NCBI GenBank assembly: GCA_930367215.1
Contig: OV884059.1
Coordinates: 146,690,511-146,754,510, forward strand
Reading direction: 5' to 3'
From: Pollenia angustigena
Lineage: Eukaryota; Arthropoda; Insecta; Diptera; Polleniidae
DNA length: 64,000 nucleotides
Below, one piece after another: positions 33,401-45,059 of this stretch. The notes under the pieces were generated by a model. It searched no databases, was not told the DNA's origin, and was given only the letters and a program-made list of their open reading frames with translations. A program made the translations under genes and the position numbers. Every line of letters begins with the position of its first letter. Positions within the stretch are counted from its first letter, which is position 1.

Positions 33401-33534
33401 ATGAATTTGATTTTTTATAGCTAGCCGGAAAATGGCAAAATTGCCAACCTTAAATATTATGTGTGTTGGCAGCATGTAATACACCCAAAAAAAAAAAAAA
33501 ATTTAGAAAAATTGTATACACAAAAAACCCAATT
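33401..33534. other. Non-coding sequence
   Basis: AT-rich; nothing seen. Confidence 0.4.
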
Positions 33535-33860
33535 TTGAAAATGAAATAAGCACCGAACGAAATGAAATAGCGCCCCAAACAGAAATGAAATAATATCCCA
33601 ATTTCGGGGGCTTAATTGATATGAAATGCAGAGAAGCTGAAGTTAGCAAAGCCGGTGTGTGTTATACCATAGAGATAAAATCGTTGTGCCCAAAAACATT
33701 TTCGTTATAAATTTAAAAATGAAATATTCCCCCAAAACACATTGGGGTTTTATTTCATATTTTTTTTTTCTTAATTTCCTAAGAAATAATCCCCCAATAA
33801 AAAATGAAATAACCCCCCTAAAATCATTGTTGTTTTTATCTGTACAAACTTTTGGGAGGT
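33535..33860. repeat. Cluster of degenerate ATGAAATAA/CCCC motifs, array 2
   Basis: Same motif grammar as 6955-7275: 'atgaaata' followed by C runs, and 'ttatttcat' preceded by G runs, at irregular 25-60 bp spacing on both strands. The plus-strand 88-aa frame at 33659 is a by-product. Confidence 0.65.
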
Positions 33861-33884
33861 TATTTTATGCAAACGTTAGGGTTA

Positions 33885-34195
33885 CTTCAGGGTTACACGA
33901 TCAAGTTTTGCCTTTCAAGTTTTAATACACTTGAACTTTTTTAACCAATACGCTCATACTTTTAAAAATTGAAACGAACTGCCTTTGAAATTCTCTTTCA
34001 AGTATAGTGTTTCAATTAACGTTCAAGAAAACAGATGATTACAAATTTAGTGAGCAAAATTTTCGTTTTTCTTTATAAATTGTTTTCTCGAAGACATCTT
34101 GAAATGAAATTGTTTAAATATTGCGTGCAATTTTTGAAAATTTAAGAAACAGTATATGTCAAAGACTATCAAAAAAAAACTGGATCGTGTAACTG
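33885..34195. mobile_element. Family A MITE, copy 1
   Basis: Ends GGTTACACGATCAAGTTTT and (complement) CTGGATCGTGTAACTG. Internal words 'ttataaattgtttt', 'gacatcttgaaa' and 'cagtatatgtcaaagactatc' are shared with the other copies (34968-35562, 35572-36893, 50793-51617, 53750-54574). About 310 bp, no coding capacity. Confidence 0.8.
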
Positions 34196-34967
34196 CGTTT
34201 TAAAGTGGCGTAAACAGCGTCATTTGTTTGTGAAAAAAAATGTCAAAACAAGTGCACAAAAAACACAACACTGCAAAAAATCAGACGTTTCGCGCAGACC
34301 TACTAGTTCCGACGGTAATACAGTGTACTACAACATTGCAAAAAATTAAGTAGAATTAGAAAAATCTTATCATGTAAAAGCAAAAAGTATTGAGTAACAT
34401 CCCTGCCGTCAAATGAGTAGCTAACTACAAAAAAAGCCAACTTTAAGTAAGCTTGTATAGACTAACTTAAAGCCAACTACTAAGCAATGCAAAATTTACA
34501 TTAACCAAAGTGTATACAAACACTGTGAATTTTAAGTAGAGAGAGCCAAGTCGATTGGCAAACAAACGGCTCCAAGACCCACAAAAGATTTAATTATTTA
34601 GGGCCATTATTACAATATTAGGAGTAGAAATTGGTAATCGGTAATGGCCAGGTTATACTATAATTAAAAAATTAAATAAAATAACTAAATACAATTTTAA
34701 TAAAATAGTTAATTTAAAAAAACCAACTTAAAGTAGTAAGTTTATAGCTAGCTACAAAAAGTTAACTTTAAGTTAACGGCTAGGTAGCTAACTTTAAAGT
34801 TAACTGCAAGTAATGCAGAGTCGGACAATTGATTACTTCCTAGGACATCGCAATGTTAAAGTAGTTAGTTAATTCCATATAAAAGTAATACAAGTGTCAA
34901 CCACCACTACTTGAGAAATAGTTAGCTTTCAGTTAATTTAAAGTTAACTGAATATCCGATAGGGATA
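34196..34967. other. Non-coding sequence with many short inverted words
   Basis: The words 'agttaacttta' and 'taaagttaact' recur on both strands between 34400 and 34945, suggesting a decayed foldback element whose ends I cannot fix. No gene. Confidence 0.4.
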
Positions 34968-35562
34968 GCAGCCACACGATCACTTTTTTACTAACACACT
35001 CACACTTTTTAAATTGACCACGAGATTGCTTTCAATTTCACCTTTCCATTTATTTGGCAATTTTACTTTCAATTTAACAGCTGATTACATGTTTGTCTTT
35101 ACTTGAGGGTTACACGAAGCAGCTCATACACTTGCAATAAAATTGTTAAATTTTACGTATTGTACAATTATATCGCCAATGTTTATGTGATATTCGAAAG
35201 TTGCACATTATATTGGCAACAATCAAAAGACTTTGATTTTTATTGCACAACGAAAAGAAAGTGAAATGTGTTGGCTACATTGTACAATGCTCTTTATGTT
35301 ATTCCTATAGGTTATGTTCACCTTTTTATTGAATGAATAAAACCAATGTGCGACTTATTGCAAAATATAGGACAAAATGGAAATAATATGGCGAGTATCA
35401 AATACAATAATATTGCATGTGTATGGGCTGCTTTATAAATTGTTTTCTTGATGACATCTTGAAAGTAAATTGCTTACAAATTGAGTGCAGCTTGAAATTT
35501 TTGTAAATTTTGACAAGCAGTATATGTAAAAGACTATCAAGAACAACTTGATCGTGTGGCCG
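34968..35562. mobile_element. Family A MITE, copy 2, with a foreign insert
   Basis: Starts GCCACACGATCAC and ends CTTGATCGTGTGGC. The body 'aaattgaccacgag' and 'ttataaattgttttctt' match copies 1 and 3, but about 310 bp between about 35108 and 35425 is absent from them and must be a later insertion. Confidence 0.75.
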
Positions 35563-35571
35563 TATGGTAAC

Positions 35572-36893
35572 ATAGCAGCCTCACGATCAAGTTTTGCCTT
35601 TCAATTCGCAATACACTCTCACTTTTTTACTAACACAGGGTCTCCACCTGAGATAAGATATAAGATTTTTATATCAGCAAACGTCAAATTCAATCGCAGA
35701 GAGTATTATCTTACGTGTGGACTCTCAAATAGTGTTAGTATTAATATTATAATAAATGTTATGAGACAGTTGTTATAAGAAATCTTATACCAACTATCTT
35801 ATAAGATGAGCTGTCAAAAATACACATACATACACACATATAAAACAATAAAAAGACGCATTCATTAAAATGTTTAATTTTTTTGTGCAAATAGTGAAAA
35901 TCTTGTGATAAGTGCTTAAAAAACCATTTTTTTAACTAAAAAACAAGAAAAAACTAAAAAACAAGAAAAAACTAAAAAAAAAAAAGAGTAAAAACGACAC
36001 AATCATTCGATTATGAAATCTTATAAGATACGTGTTCCCCTTGTTTACACAGGGTCTCCACCTGAGATAAGATATAAGATTTTTATATCAGCAAACGTCA
36101 AATTCAATCGCAGAGTGTATTATCTTACGTGTGGACTCTCAAATAGTGTTAGTATTAATATTATAATAAATGTTATGAGACAGTTGTCATAAGAAATCTT
36201 ATAACAACTATCTTATAAGATGAGCTGTCAAAAATACACATACATACACACATATAAAACAATAATAAGACGCATTCATTAAAATGTTTATTTTTTTTGT
36301 GCAAATAGTGAAAATCTTGTGTTAAGTGTTTAAAAAACCAATATTTTTAACTAAAAAACAAGAAAAAACTTAAAAAAAGAGTAAAAACAATACAAGTTTA
36401 CTGCACGAGAATCATTCGATTATGAAATCTTATAAGATACGTGTTCCCCTTGTTTAAGATTAAGATTAACATGAAGAAATTTGTTCTCTCATTCTGCCGA
36501 CGTTCTCTCACATATTATATCAGATATTATCTTAGGTGAAGACCCCATGTTAAGATTAAGATTAACATGAAGAAATTTGTTCTCTCATTCTGCCGACGTT
36601 CTCTCAGATATTATATTAGATATTATCTTAGGTGAAGACCCCATGTAACACACTCGCACTTTTTAAATTGACCACGAGATGGCTTTCAATTTCACCTTTC
36701 GATTTGTTTGGCAATTTTACTTTCAATTTACCAGCTGATATAATGTTTATCTTTATAAATTGTTTTTTTATGACATCTTAAAAGTAATTTGGTTACAAAT
36801 TGAGTGCAGCCTACGTCACAGCTTTCAATCTATGTACATTTTGACAAACAGTATATGTAAAAGACTATCAAGAACAACTTGAACGTGTGGCTG
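35572..36893. mobile_element. Family A MITE, copy 3, split by a PIF-like element
   Basis: Left end GCCTCACGATCAAGTTTTG, right end (complement) GCAGCCACACGTTCAAG. Interrupted at 'ttactaac' by the element at 35634-36645; on the far side the sequence resumes as 'aacacactcgcac', matching uninterrupted copy 2 ('actaacacactcacac'). Confidence 0.8.
35634..36645. mobile_element. PIF/Harbinger-like element with internal tandem duplications
   Basis: Ends CACAGGGTCTCCACCT and (complement) CATGGGGTCTTCACCT, flanked by TAA at 35631-35633 and 36646-36648. The left 414 bp is duplicated in tandem (anchors 35638 and 36052) and the right end is duplicated with a 96-bp period (ends at 36550 and 36646). So the element carries two left ends and two right ends. 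No transposase. Confidence 0.8.
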
Positions 36894-37664
36894 CAAGAAT
36901 ACGAATACAAAATCTGATAAGCGGTCGGTAAATGTTTTTTCTAAACCATTTTAGAAACTTATGTATCAAGGCCTATCCAATAGGTAAGCAAAAATACGCG
37001 TATATAAGGAAAATGTAAACAACTTTTGACATCGTTGAGGAATAAACCAAGTAAACATCTGCCTTCTTACGCTTAGCAATCTGCTGTCAAATCAGTTGTA
37101 ATTTATCTGACATTTCATTTCTCTGTACGGTTGGTTATTTATTAGTGTGTTTATTTATTAAAAAAGCAAGTGAAAAAATACTTCAACAATATACAGAAAA
37201 AGTTGTTATATATTATATTTTTAAATAAACGTCAATATCAACAAAAGCAAACGACGAATTTGATTTTTCTTGTATATTTTTATTTTTTCAATAGAACAAT
37301 ACAAGTTTTAGGTTTTTTTCATACGCAAATAAACAAAAAAGCAATACAAAACACAGCTACGACAATTACAATTAATTATTTTATTAATTTAATTAATTAA
37401 TTTAAAAAAGAAAATTTAACAATTACTTCAAAACACAACATAAAACATTTGTTATAAATACAGCCACAAAACTTTATACAACTACTCGAGGTGAAAATTG
37501 CAAATTTATGGCAAAGCAATAACAAGTGTTCTCCAGCAATATAATCAGCAAACATTGCTCCATTGTTCTGTCATTGTTCTGCCGACGTTATTGCTTGTAC
37601 TTAGCAATAAAAATTGCTACGTGGAGACCCAGCGTAAAATTGTATCTTCACATTTAATTTGTTA
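36894..37664. other. Non-coding sequence with an inverted-repeat arm
   Basis: 36897-36970 is the inverted match (about 75 bp) of 38105-38182 ('gcggtcggtaaatg', 'ctaaaccattttagaaactt'). 37617-37632 reads 'tggagacccagcg' before TAA, like a lone end of the GGGTCTCCAC family. No gene. Confidence 0.55.
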
Positions 37665-37765
37665 AGGCCAGTTAACACGGTAATACAATGTATTACGACT
37701 TTGTAAAATCAAAATATTATGAAATTCTCTCCGTGCTTAAAAGAAAAAATAAAAATCTTTTGTAA

Positions 37766-37944
37766 TGCCCGTAATTTCTACAAAAAGTAATCTAACTGTG
37801 CATAGAAATCTATGGTGTAAAAGCTTCCATATTTTAAAGGGAAAATGAAAGTAAAAACACGTAGGCAAAATAAACTTTGAAATATGTAAAGATAACTGTT
37901 AGGTACGAAAACGACCTGTTTTCTTTTTGTAGAAATTACGGGCA
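37766..37944. mobile_element. 179-bp MITE, TAA duplication
   Basis: A 22-bp perfect TIR beginning TGCCCGTAATTTCTACAA, flanked by TAA on both sides (37763-37765, 37945-37947). Confidence 0.85.
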
Positions 37945-38236
37945 TAAGTATAGTTCAGATTTACACGGATGGTATAAGTAAAATCCAAAATAATAACAAA
38001 AAATCAGATGGTTGCAGTTTTAAATATTTACAAAAACAACATGAACATTTCCTGAGTTGATTTTAGTTGTTTTTGTAATCGTATAAAAATGCTATCACCT
38101 TCAATATACTACATAAGTTTCTAAAATGGTTTAGAAAAAAACCATTTACCGACCGCTTGCCCGATTTTGTATCCGTATTCTCTCTTACTCAATACATTTT
38201 GCTTTTACATGATAAGATTTTTCTCATTCTACATAA

Positions 38237-38738
38237 AGGGCATAATAAACCACTCAAAATGCTTGGCAAACACACACATTGTTTCCGTTTGGGGTTTGCC
38301 AATAAACAACACAAATATTCTCCGTACAAACATAAATTTTCATTTTTGTTTAGTTTTCAATGAATGCAGTTGTCAATAGTGCTGCGGCAATTTTGTTGCT
38401 TTTTGGTTAAAACGGAGAAGAAATTATAAAATAAAGGCAAAAAATTTAAAGTAAAAAGTGATTTAAGCAACGAGCTGTTTTGTGGCAAGCAATACTACTA
38501 AAAAATATGATTTAATATTAAAAATTAGTTGAATTGAATACATTAGCATTAGACGCCACAAAAAGTTTGCCAAATATCCAACATGTCTGCCAAATATTAA
38601 AATTTTTTAATATTTCTGCAAACATTGCTTCAAATGTTTGTCCAAACAGCAAACACCCCAATTAACAACACAAAATTTTTGTACAAATGTAAAATTTTGA
38701 CATATTTGCCAAGCCATTTGTGAGGTTTATTATGCCCT
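38237..38738. mobile_element. 502-bp MITE, TAA duplication
   Basis: Ends AGGGCATAATAAACC with imperfect extension (about 40 bp, including 'gcttggcaaa'), flanked by TAA at 38234-38236 and 38739-38741. The right TAA is also the left TAA of the next element. Confidence 0.8.
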
Positions 38739-38741
38739 TAA

Positions 38742-38863
38742 CATAGCGTCTTCACCTAACGTCAAAGTCTATATACAAAAAACTCGAAGATTTTTGTCAG
38801 CGTTTTTTTAATATGAAGTTTGACGTTTGGTATGACAAAAAATTGTCAGGTGAAGACGCTATG
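38742..38863. mobile_element. 122-bp MITE, TAA duplication
   Basis: A 16-bp perfect TIR CATAGCGTCTTCACCT, TAA on both sides (38739-38741, 38864-38866). Related to the ends of 35634-36645 and to the partial copy at 32730. Confidence 0.85.
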
Positions 38864-38915
38864 TAATCTTTCGACAAGTCGTAATACATTGTATTACCAT
38901 GTAAATTGGCCTTTA

Positions 38916-39201
38916 ACAATTACTATTAAATAAAAACTGCTGGGTATTCTAAGAACATTGAAACGAAATGTTTACATAATGAGTGTTTCACTAGCCAGAA
39001 AAGAAGAAGAGTAACAATAATGACAGCAAAATGACAACTGTATTTACAAATGTCAATATTATTTTTTTTAAAGGTATGTGTGTGTGCATATGTATATAGT
39101 GAATGCAATTGGGCTTACCCTCAAACAAACATAAAAAGCTATATATGTATATATTTACAAAAAAAAATTTAACAATAAAAAATTGAAAATTTTTTAAAAA
39201 T
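38916..39201 (+). promoter_or_regulatory. Upstream region of the 14-finger gene
   Basis: AT-rich leader with 'atatgtatatatttac' shortly before the ATG at 39202. No certain TATA box or initiator. Confidence 0.3.
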
Positions 39202-42200
39202 ATGGCTCTCCAATTAAAATCTACTTATATACGAAAGGACACTAATAATAAACAGAACAGATTAAGTGAAAAAGCAAATAATTCATTTGCGTCGCCTAAA
39301 GAGTATAATGATATTGGCAGAACACCAAATTATGCTAGAAACGAAAAAAAAGATTATTCAGAAAATCCACATCAAATGGAGCCAGAAGCTCTTGTTAAAC
39401 AGGAACCCAACTTTATAAATGCCAATACTTTCAATGAGGAGGATGCAATGAATTGGGATAATAGTTTGTTAGACTTTTTACGTGTTGATAGTAATGAGGA
39501 TAAATACAGCTCCATGGGAACATCTTATCCAGTTGATCACATATGTGCTGTTTGTACTAAGGTTTTTCAATTTAACTCTTAAGTAATAAAGTAAATAAAA
39601 TATTAAAATCCATAAATGGTAATATTTTTTACAGAGATTTTCATTAAAAAAAGATCTTGCAAAACATGTCCAGGAGACTCATCCTGCTGAAAAAGGCATT
39701 GAGAATAATTCGAATGAAATAAATGAAGAAATTTACAATGATCGGAAGCATAAAATATATCCTATTGAAAATAAATGTGCTATTTGTGACAAGGTATGTT
39801 TGTATGTATATTCATTATCGCATTTAATCCTATTGAATATCGTATATATATACGGTGATTATCTGTTCTGTATTTTAAAGAACAGTACTGTATTTTAGAG
39901 CATTGTTTTGTGTGATTTTTTTTAGTAAAATACCGTAAATTGTTCTGTTTTTGTACAATAGAACTGCTACATGTGTACTTGTCCAATTTATCTGACCTTT
40001 TTCAATACTGCAAACATGTAAACTTTTTCTTTTTTCCTCGAAAACTTTAAAAAGTAATCGGCCTTGTTGTGTAAGGCTTGGTGCCCAACTATAATATGCT
40101 TAAGCAATTGCACGAATACATGTGATTCAAATGTGTCGAACAATATTGAACTTAAGAAAACTTTTTGGTTAATTTTATGAAACTGGCATTTTCTTAGGCA
40201 CTTTCCGTACGGAATAAAATATTTGTTGATTTTATTTTTTTTTTTTTAGCTTGTTTTATTTTTTTTTTTGTTGTTAAATTTTGACAGTAGCTTAAGCCAG
40301 CTTATGCATATTGTAGTTGGGTCTTTAGTCGTTAACGAGTGAGTCGTGTTTTGCAATAGATTAAAGTAATATATAACCTGCGTTCTTTAACTTATTACAA
40401 AAAAACAACATAGGCGTTAACGACAACATCATACGTAATAAAGCCGAATAAATTGGAAAAGTGTACAAGATTCTACTATATGCAAAATTCTAAGGAGCAC
40501 TTCAGATTGAAGTGCATTATTTTTGTCAATACCAAAATAAACATTTATTTTCAAATATGAAAAAAATAGCGAGATATTCGATTTCTAAAAACAGAATTTT
40601 TTCTGCCGAAAGTTTGAACAAATATCTTTGTTAACGAGTATTAAAAAAGAAGAGTTTATAAAAAAACCGAAAATCAGTTTCAAAAACTACAAAATGAAGA
40701 TTATGAAGACGTTAAAAGACATTAAAATATGCGTATTGTATTTATTGCAATGGATTAATTTTTATAGCATAAAAGCGTGTCTTTTCATGCTCGGACTATG
40801 TATTTTAACAAATATTTTAACTACTGTTCAGTATTTTGGTCTCAAATATATGGTCACAGTATATTATGGACATACATATACATATAAGAAAATACAAATT
40901 CCGAAACAAAATGAAAACTATTTTTTTTCGTGATATGTACTTTTTCTTGTTATTTAAAGTATACAGATTTTTACCGGCATTTCGGCGATAATTTTAATTT
41001 GTATATTAACGGCCAATTTCACCAAGTTCAGTTATAATTAACTACCAGTTATAGCTGTCAAAACACATTGTTAACTGGAAGTTAAAGTAAAAGTTAGTTT
41101 TAACTGAACTTGTTTAAATTGACCGGAAGAATTAAAAGAAAATTCTTTTAAATTCTAATAAACATATAAAAATTCACTTACAATTGCCTTTAAAAAATGT
41201 TTAAATATACATAAATAACAAATAAACCGAAAAAAAGCTTAAGCGACAAAAACAAAATTTTAAAAGAGAAGGTTTTTCTTATTTTTTCATGTAAATTTTG
41301 TATGAAGGTTGTCGCTTACGATAAAATTGTTTTTGCTATAAAATCGTAACGGTACCTTATGTGACCATGACATTTTAGGAGATGATGCAAGTGTTATCAA
41401 TAAAGCATTTAAAAAAAAACACAAAACAAAATCCCAAAACAACAGCTGCATTAAAACACATATCGTCAGCTCATTATTGGTTTGGCGCATATCATGGTAA
41501 TTTCACTATGATATGCGCCAAACCAATAATGAGCTGACGATATGTACTGAATAATTACTCTACTTATCAGCCATGTCACAGAGTACAATTCCGTTCGGAA
41601 ACGGAATTCATTCCGTATTTTGGTGCTTCAGAAAATGACGAAAAAATGTTTCGGAATGAAACCATCTTTGTTTTCATGAACTGTATGGGAGTTGTCTGTA
41701 TCTGAAAGGCCATAAATCTATCAAAATACACTTTCCATCAACCAACAAATATGTGTTCTTCAATTCCGAACGGAATCATTCCGAACGGAATTGTACTCTG
41801 TGACATGGCCCATATGTTTAAATAATAATTTCATGCTCTTACTAATAAAATTTATTTTCAGAAATTTTCTACTCAAAATGAACTTGTTAAGCACACAAAA
41901 AAAAATCATAAAAATGCTAAAGTATTTAAATGTTTATATTGTAAAACGGTATTTTCAAAATTAAAATCTGTAACAACACATTTCAAACGAATCCATTCCA
42001 AATTAAGAAAGTCATTTATTTGCGAATATTGTAATATGAAATTTTTTACCAAGTTTCTATTGGAACGTCACGTACGAGCTCACACAGAACAGCGTCCGTA
42101 TTCTTGTAGACAATGTGATAAAACATACAAACATAAAAGGAATCTACGAGTACATATGAGAACACATAGAAATTTAAAGTCTTTCAATGTAAATGTAGAA

Positions 42201-43520
42201 AAGAACTTGACAGATGATAGTGTAAAACATAATGAAGATCTATCTATTGAGGATGAATATTGTGGAAATGATAAACAAAATCAAGTGATTATAGATGAAG
42301 GCTCTGAGAGCTTTGAACAAAATCGATTAAATGAAGGCGAGCCTTATGAGAACGATGAACCAATTCTAATTACCGATGATGAATATTGTGAGAATGATGA
42401 ACAAAACCTATTGACCATAGAGAAGCATTGTGATAAAGATGATCACAATTTATTAGCAGAAAACGAGGAAAATGATGACGTAATTATAACAGAGACAAAT
42501 TTCAATTACATACCCAACCTGTATCCATATAAGTGTAATGAATGTGGAAGAGTTTACAAGTATAAAAAGAACTTAAAATACCACCAAAAAAAGCATCGAA
42601 AAAATCATGAACTTAACGAAACAATAACTATCGATGATACAATGACAGACGATCAAGACAATACCAACTACTATAGTAATACCTATTTTATAATAGATGA
42701 ATTAAACACAGATACTGAAAACGTTGATAATGAAGATGTAGGTGTTGCAGGATTTGGCACAGGAAATTACGCGGATGAGTATGGCTATGAAGATTATGCT
42801 CCCGTTAATGTTGAAAATTCCAATGATATTAATCAAATGAAATGTGGAATTTGTACGAAGGTATTTAAGTGTCAGCAAGCTGTTGCCAAACATTTGCAGC
42901 GTGCCCATCCCGAAATAGAATTTTTTAAATGTCCGTATTGTGATGACAATTTTTATAGCTTAGAAAATTTATCACAGCATATAACTATTAGAAAACATTT
43001 GCAAAAGCGCAATATATGTGAATTGTGTCTTAAGTCTTTTGATCGCAAGAGTGATTTGAATCGGCACGTAAAAATTCACACAGATGACCGTCCCTTTTCT
43101 TGCAGCATATGCCACAAAAACTTTAAACAATCTTCTCACTTAAGGCGACACCAAGAAATAAATCATAGTCATGTAAAAAAATTAAAATATACCTGTAACC
43201 TTTGCCCAAGAAGTTTTTTTGTTGAAGAATTACTAACTCGTCACCTTAGTACACATGCAAGAGAAAACGAATTTCGCTGTACTATATGCGATAAAGCATT
43301 CACAAATAATTTTGTGTTGCAAAGACATTATGAAACTCACAGTTCGAGAAAAAAGTTAATATGTGAATATTGTTTAAAAGCCTTCAAAAATAATGAAACG
43401 TTTGAAATTCACATAAAGTCTCATATTGGCGAATGGAAATTTCTGTGCACATTTTGTAACGAAACTTTTAAGACAAAGAGCAATTTAATAAATCACCGTC
43501 AAAGCCATCAACAATCATAA
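39202..43520 (+). CDS. C2H2 zinc-finger protein, 14 fingers, three exons
   Basis: Exons 39202-39561, 39635-39793 and 41862-43520, all phase 0, GT-AG, about 725 residues. Residues 1-110 are polar with an acidic patch and an FxxxP-type 'VKQEPNF' that could be a sumoylation-like site. Fingers start at the exon 1/2 junction (CAVCTK|RF...H...H) and 2/3 junction (CAICDK|KF); ten of the twelve others follow in exon 3 in groups separated by acidic linkers, e.g. 'CRQCDKTYKHKRNLRVHMRTH', ending 'CNETFKTKSNLINHRQSH'. Such proteins bind DNA in the nucleus, usually as transcription factors or chromatin proteins. There is no ZAD domain. I do not recognise the orthologue. Intron 2 is 2.1 kb and holds several small mobile elements. 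The first ATG is used; a more upstream exon cannot be excluded. Confidence 0.88.
41458..41545. repeat. Perfect 38-bp hairpin with a 12-nt loop
   Basis: Left arm 41458-41495 and right arm 41508-41545 are exact complements (e.g. 'tcattattggtttggcgc' against its complement), loop GGTAATTTCACT. The 88-nt span is the size of a precursor microRNA, but without the bulges usual for one. A short inverted duplication by template switching, or a tiny foldback, are alternatives. Confidence 0.9.
41570..41809. mobile_element. 240-bp MITE in the intron
   Basis: About 31-bp TIR beginning GCCATGTCACAGAGTACAAT, plus subterminal 'ttccgaacggaat' repeats. No obvious target duplication. Confidence 0.8.
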
Positions 43521-44010
43521 AGATAAATAGAGTTGACAGAAAATGATTTGCAATGTCGAAGATAAAAAAAAAATGTTTAATGCTTAAGAATTATAATTTG
43601 TTTTAAATACATACATACATAAGAACATATGTATAAAACTTATGCTAGATTTATTAAGAATATAAAAATACATGAATAATTTATTTTAAAATGTGTTTGT
43701 TTGGTTTATTTAAACAATTAGTTAAATTAATTAATGTTAATTATTAAAAATAACAAGTGTTTTCCCCGTGTTCGACCATAATTTTTTTATACAAATAGGA
43801 AATTATACATATATGAATTTACATGATTCGAGCATTTGTTTTTTTCGTATTAGCGGATCAATTTGGCGAGGGACCAACCAGTTATTTTCCACTCAATTCC
43901 GTGAATATTTAATTTAGTTTTGTAAGTTCAATAATGAACAAAATCAGAAAGAAATTCTCCTCTCATAGTTTTTTAATACTCTCCAGAGTTGCATGTTGAA
44001 TTTTAAGTTT
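43521..44010. other. 3' flank of the 14-finger gene
   Basis: AT-rich 3'UTR and intergenic sequence. No standard AATAAA was certain; 'gaataattta' near 43673 is a weak candidate. Confidence 0.4.
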
Positions 44011-44308
44011 CTACACTGAAAATAGTTCATGACTAAAAATACAAAATATTTTTTTGTAAATTATTTTTTTGTTCAATGAACAAAATTATTGTATATATTG
44101 CAAAGTTTTTGTATTTCGATTGCGCAAAAGAATTTAGTAACGTAGAATGACTGCACTGAACAAATTATTAGTAAATCTTACAAAGTTTTTTGTTGTTAAA
44201 CATTTTCCCGAACCTTTTGTACAAGAATAAGTAAAACACGTGTTAAGAAACGATAAAAACAATTTAATATTTATAAATCTGGTGATTCCAAAATTTTATT
44301 TTTAATTT

Positions 44309-44705
44309 AAAGAGGGTGAAGAGCATAAGCTTTGGATTTATGCAAAGGAAAACAAATGTTGCGACTCCAGTACGTAAATATTTATTTTTTTAATATTTTT
44401 ATTAACTAATAATTGTTTAACTAATTTTTCTAGATACAAAATACCTTATTGTATTAACACTTATACAATCATTACTTCCACCTTCAAGACTTAAATCAAA
44501 AGCATCAAAATCGGGAAATAAGTTGTTTAGTATAATAAAAGCTATTGACATCTGTTTCAAGGCATACCATTTATTCCATATTAAATACCCCGATTCTTGC
44601 GTTCATATGTGGGATTTCATTAACTTGCAATTTTATAATTCAGAAAATACTCCTGCCAACCCAACTACGCAAATTTTATATAAAACCGTTCAAGAAGGTG
44701 AGTAG
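44309..44705 (+). pseudogene. Unrecognised two-exon coding fragment inside a TIR element
   Basis: The second exon, after acceptor TTTTTCTAG (ends 44433), reads 'KYLIVLTLIQSLLPPSR' ... 'FKAYHLFHIKYP' ... 'MWDFINLQFYN' to a TGA/TAG region at 44705. An upstream stretch from about 44309 ('EGEEHKLWIYAKENKCC') can be joined in frame through a GTACGT donor. The composition and the KAY-H-YP-W-F pattern look protein-like and remind me of C-terminal parts of insect transposon-linked proteins, but I cannot name the family. Confidence 0.3.
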
Positions 44706-45059
44706 TTAGCAATTCATAGGTACTTATGGTTAGAAACGTCTATTTCTTTTAATCAAAGAATCAAAAATTTTGACAGTTAAACTTCGGATCCATAAAAGTT
44801 TTTGTTCCATTTACACTTCTTCCAGAAATTTAACATTTACATGTGCAAATTTATGAATTAACATTTACTTTTTTATTTTGTATTAATTTTTTTTATTATT
44901 ACAATAAATGTATTACTTTCTAGTTTTTTGATACCAAAGCCTCAAGTAATTTATCAAACATTATTTCAAATATAATAACTGAATTCATTTTTTTAAATAA
45001 AAGAAGTAAAAATAAAAAAAATTATTAAATTAAATTTTTATTTCTTCGACCTTTTTTTA

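Larger units (their letters stand above)
37665..38912. mobile_element. TIR element with TTA duplication, carrying three smaller elements
   Basis: Ends AGGCCAGTTAACACGGTAAT and (complement) AGGCCAATTTACATGGTAAT, followed inward by a near-identical stretch containing 'acaatgtattacgact'. TTA flanks both sides (37662-37664 and 38913-38915), as expected of PIF/Harbinger-like elements. It contains the elements at 37766-37944, 38237-38738 and 38742-38863. Confidence 0.8.
39794..41861 (+). other. Intron 2 of the 14-finger gene
   Basis: Begins GTATGT and ends TTATTTTCAG. It holds a poor TIR element at about 40078-40323 ('gcccaactataatatgc'), a small TIR element at about 41012-41126 ('ggccaatttcaccaagttcag'), the perfect hairpin at 41458-41545 and the MITE at 41570-41809. 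The 101-aa frame at 40628-40933 has no recognisable features. Confidence 0.7.

Noticed and set aside
35554..35568. The phrase 'gtggccgtatgg' also present at the ends of the 61161-63040 element
   Set aside because: Only about 12 bp match, at the edge of a different family; probably chance.
40628..40933. 101-codon frame in the zinc-finger intron
   Set aside because: No motif, AT-driven composition, no splice support.
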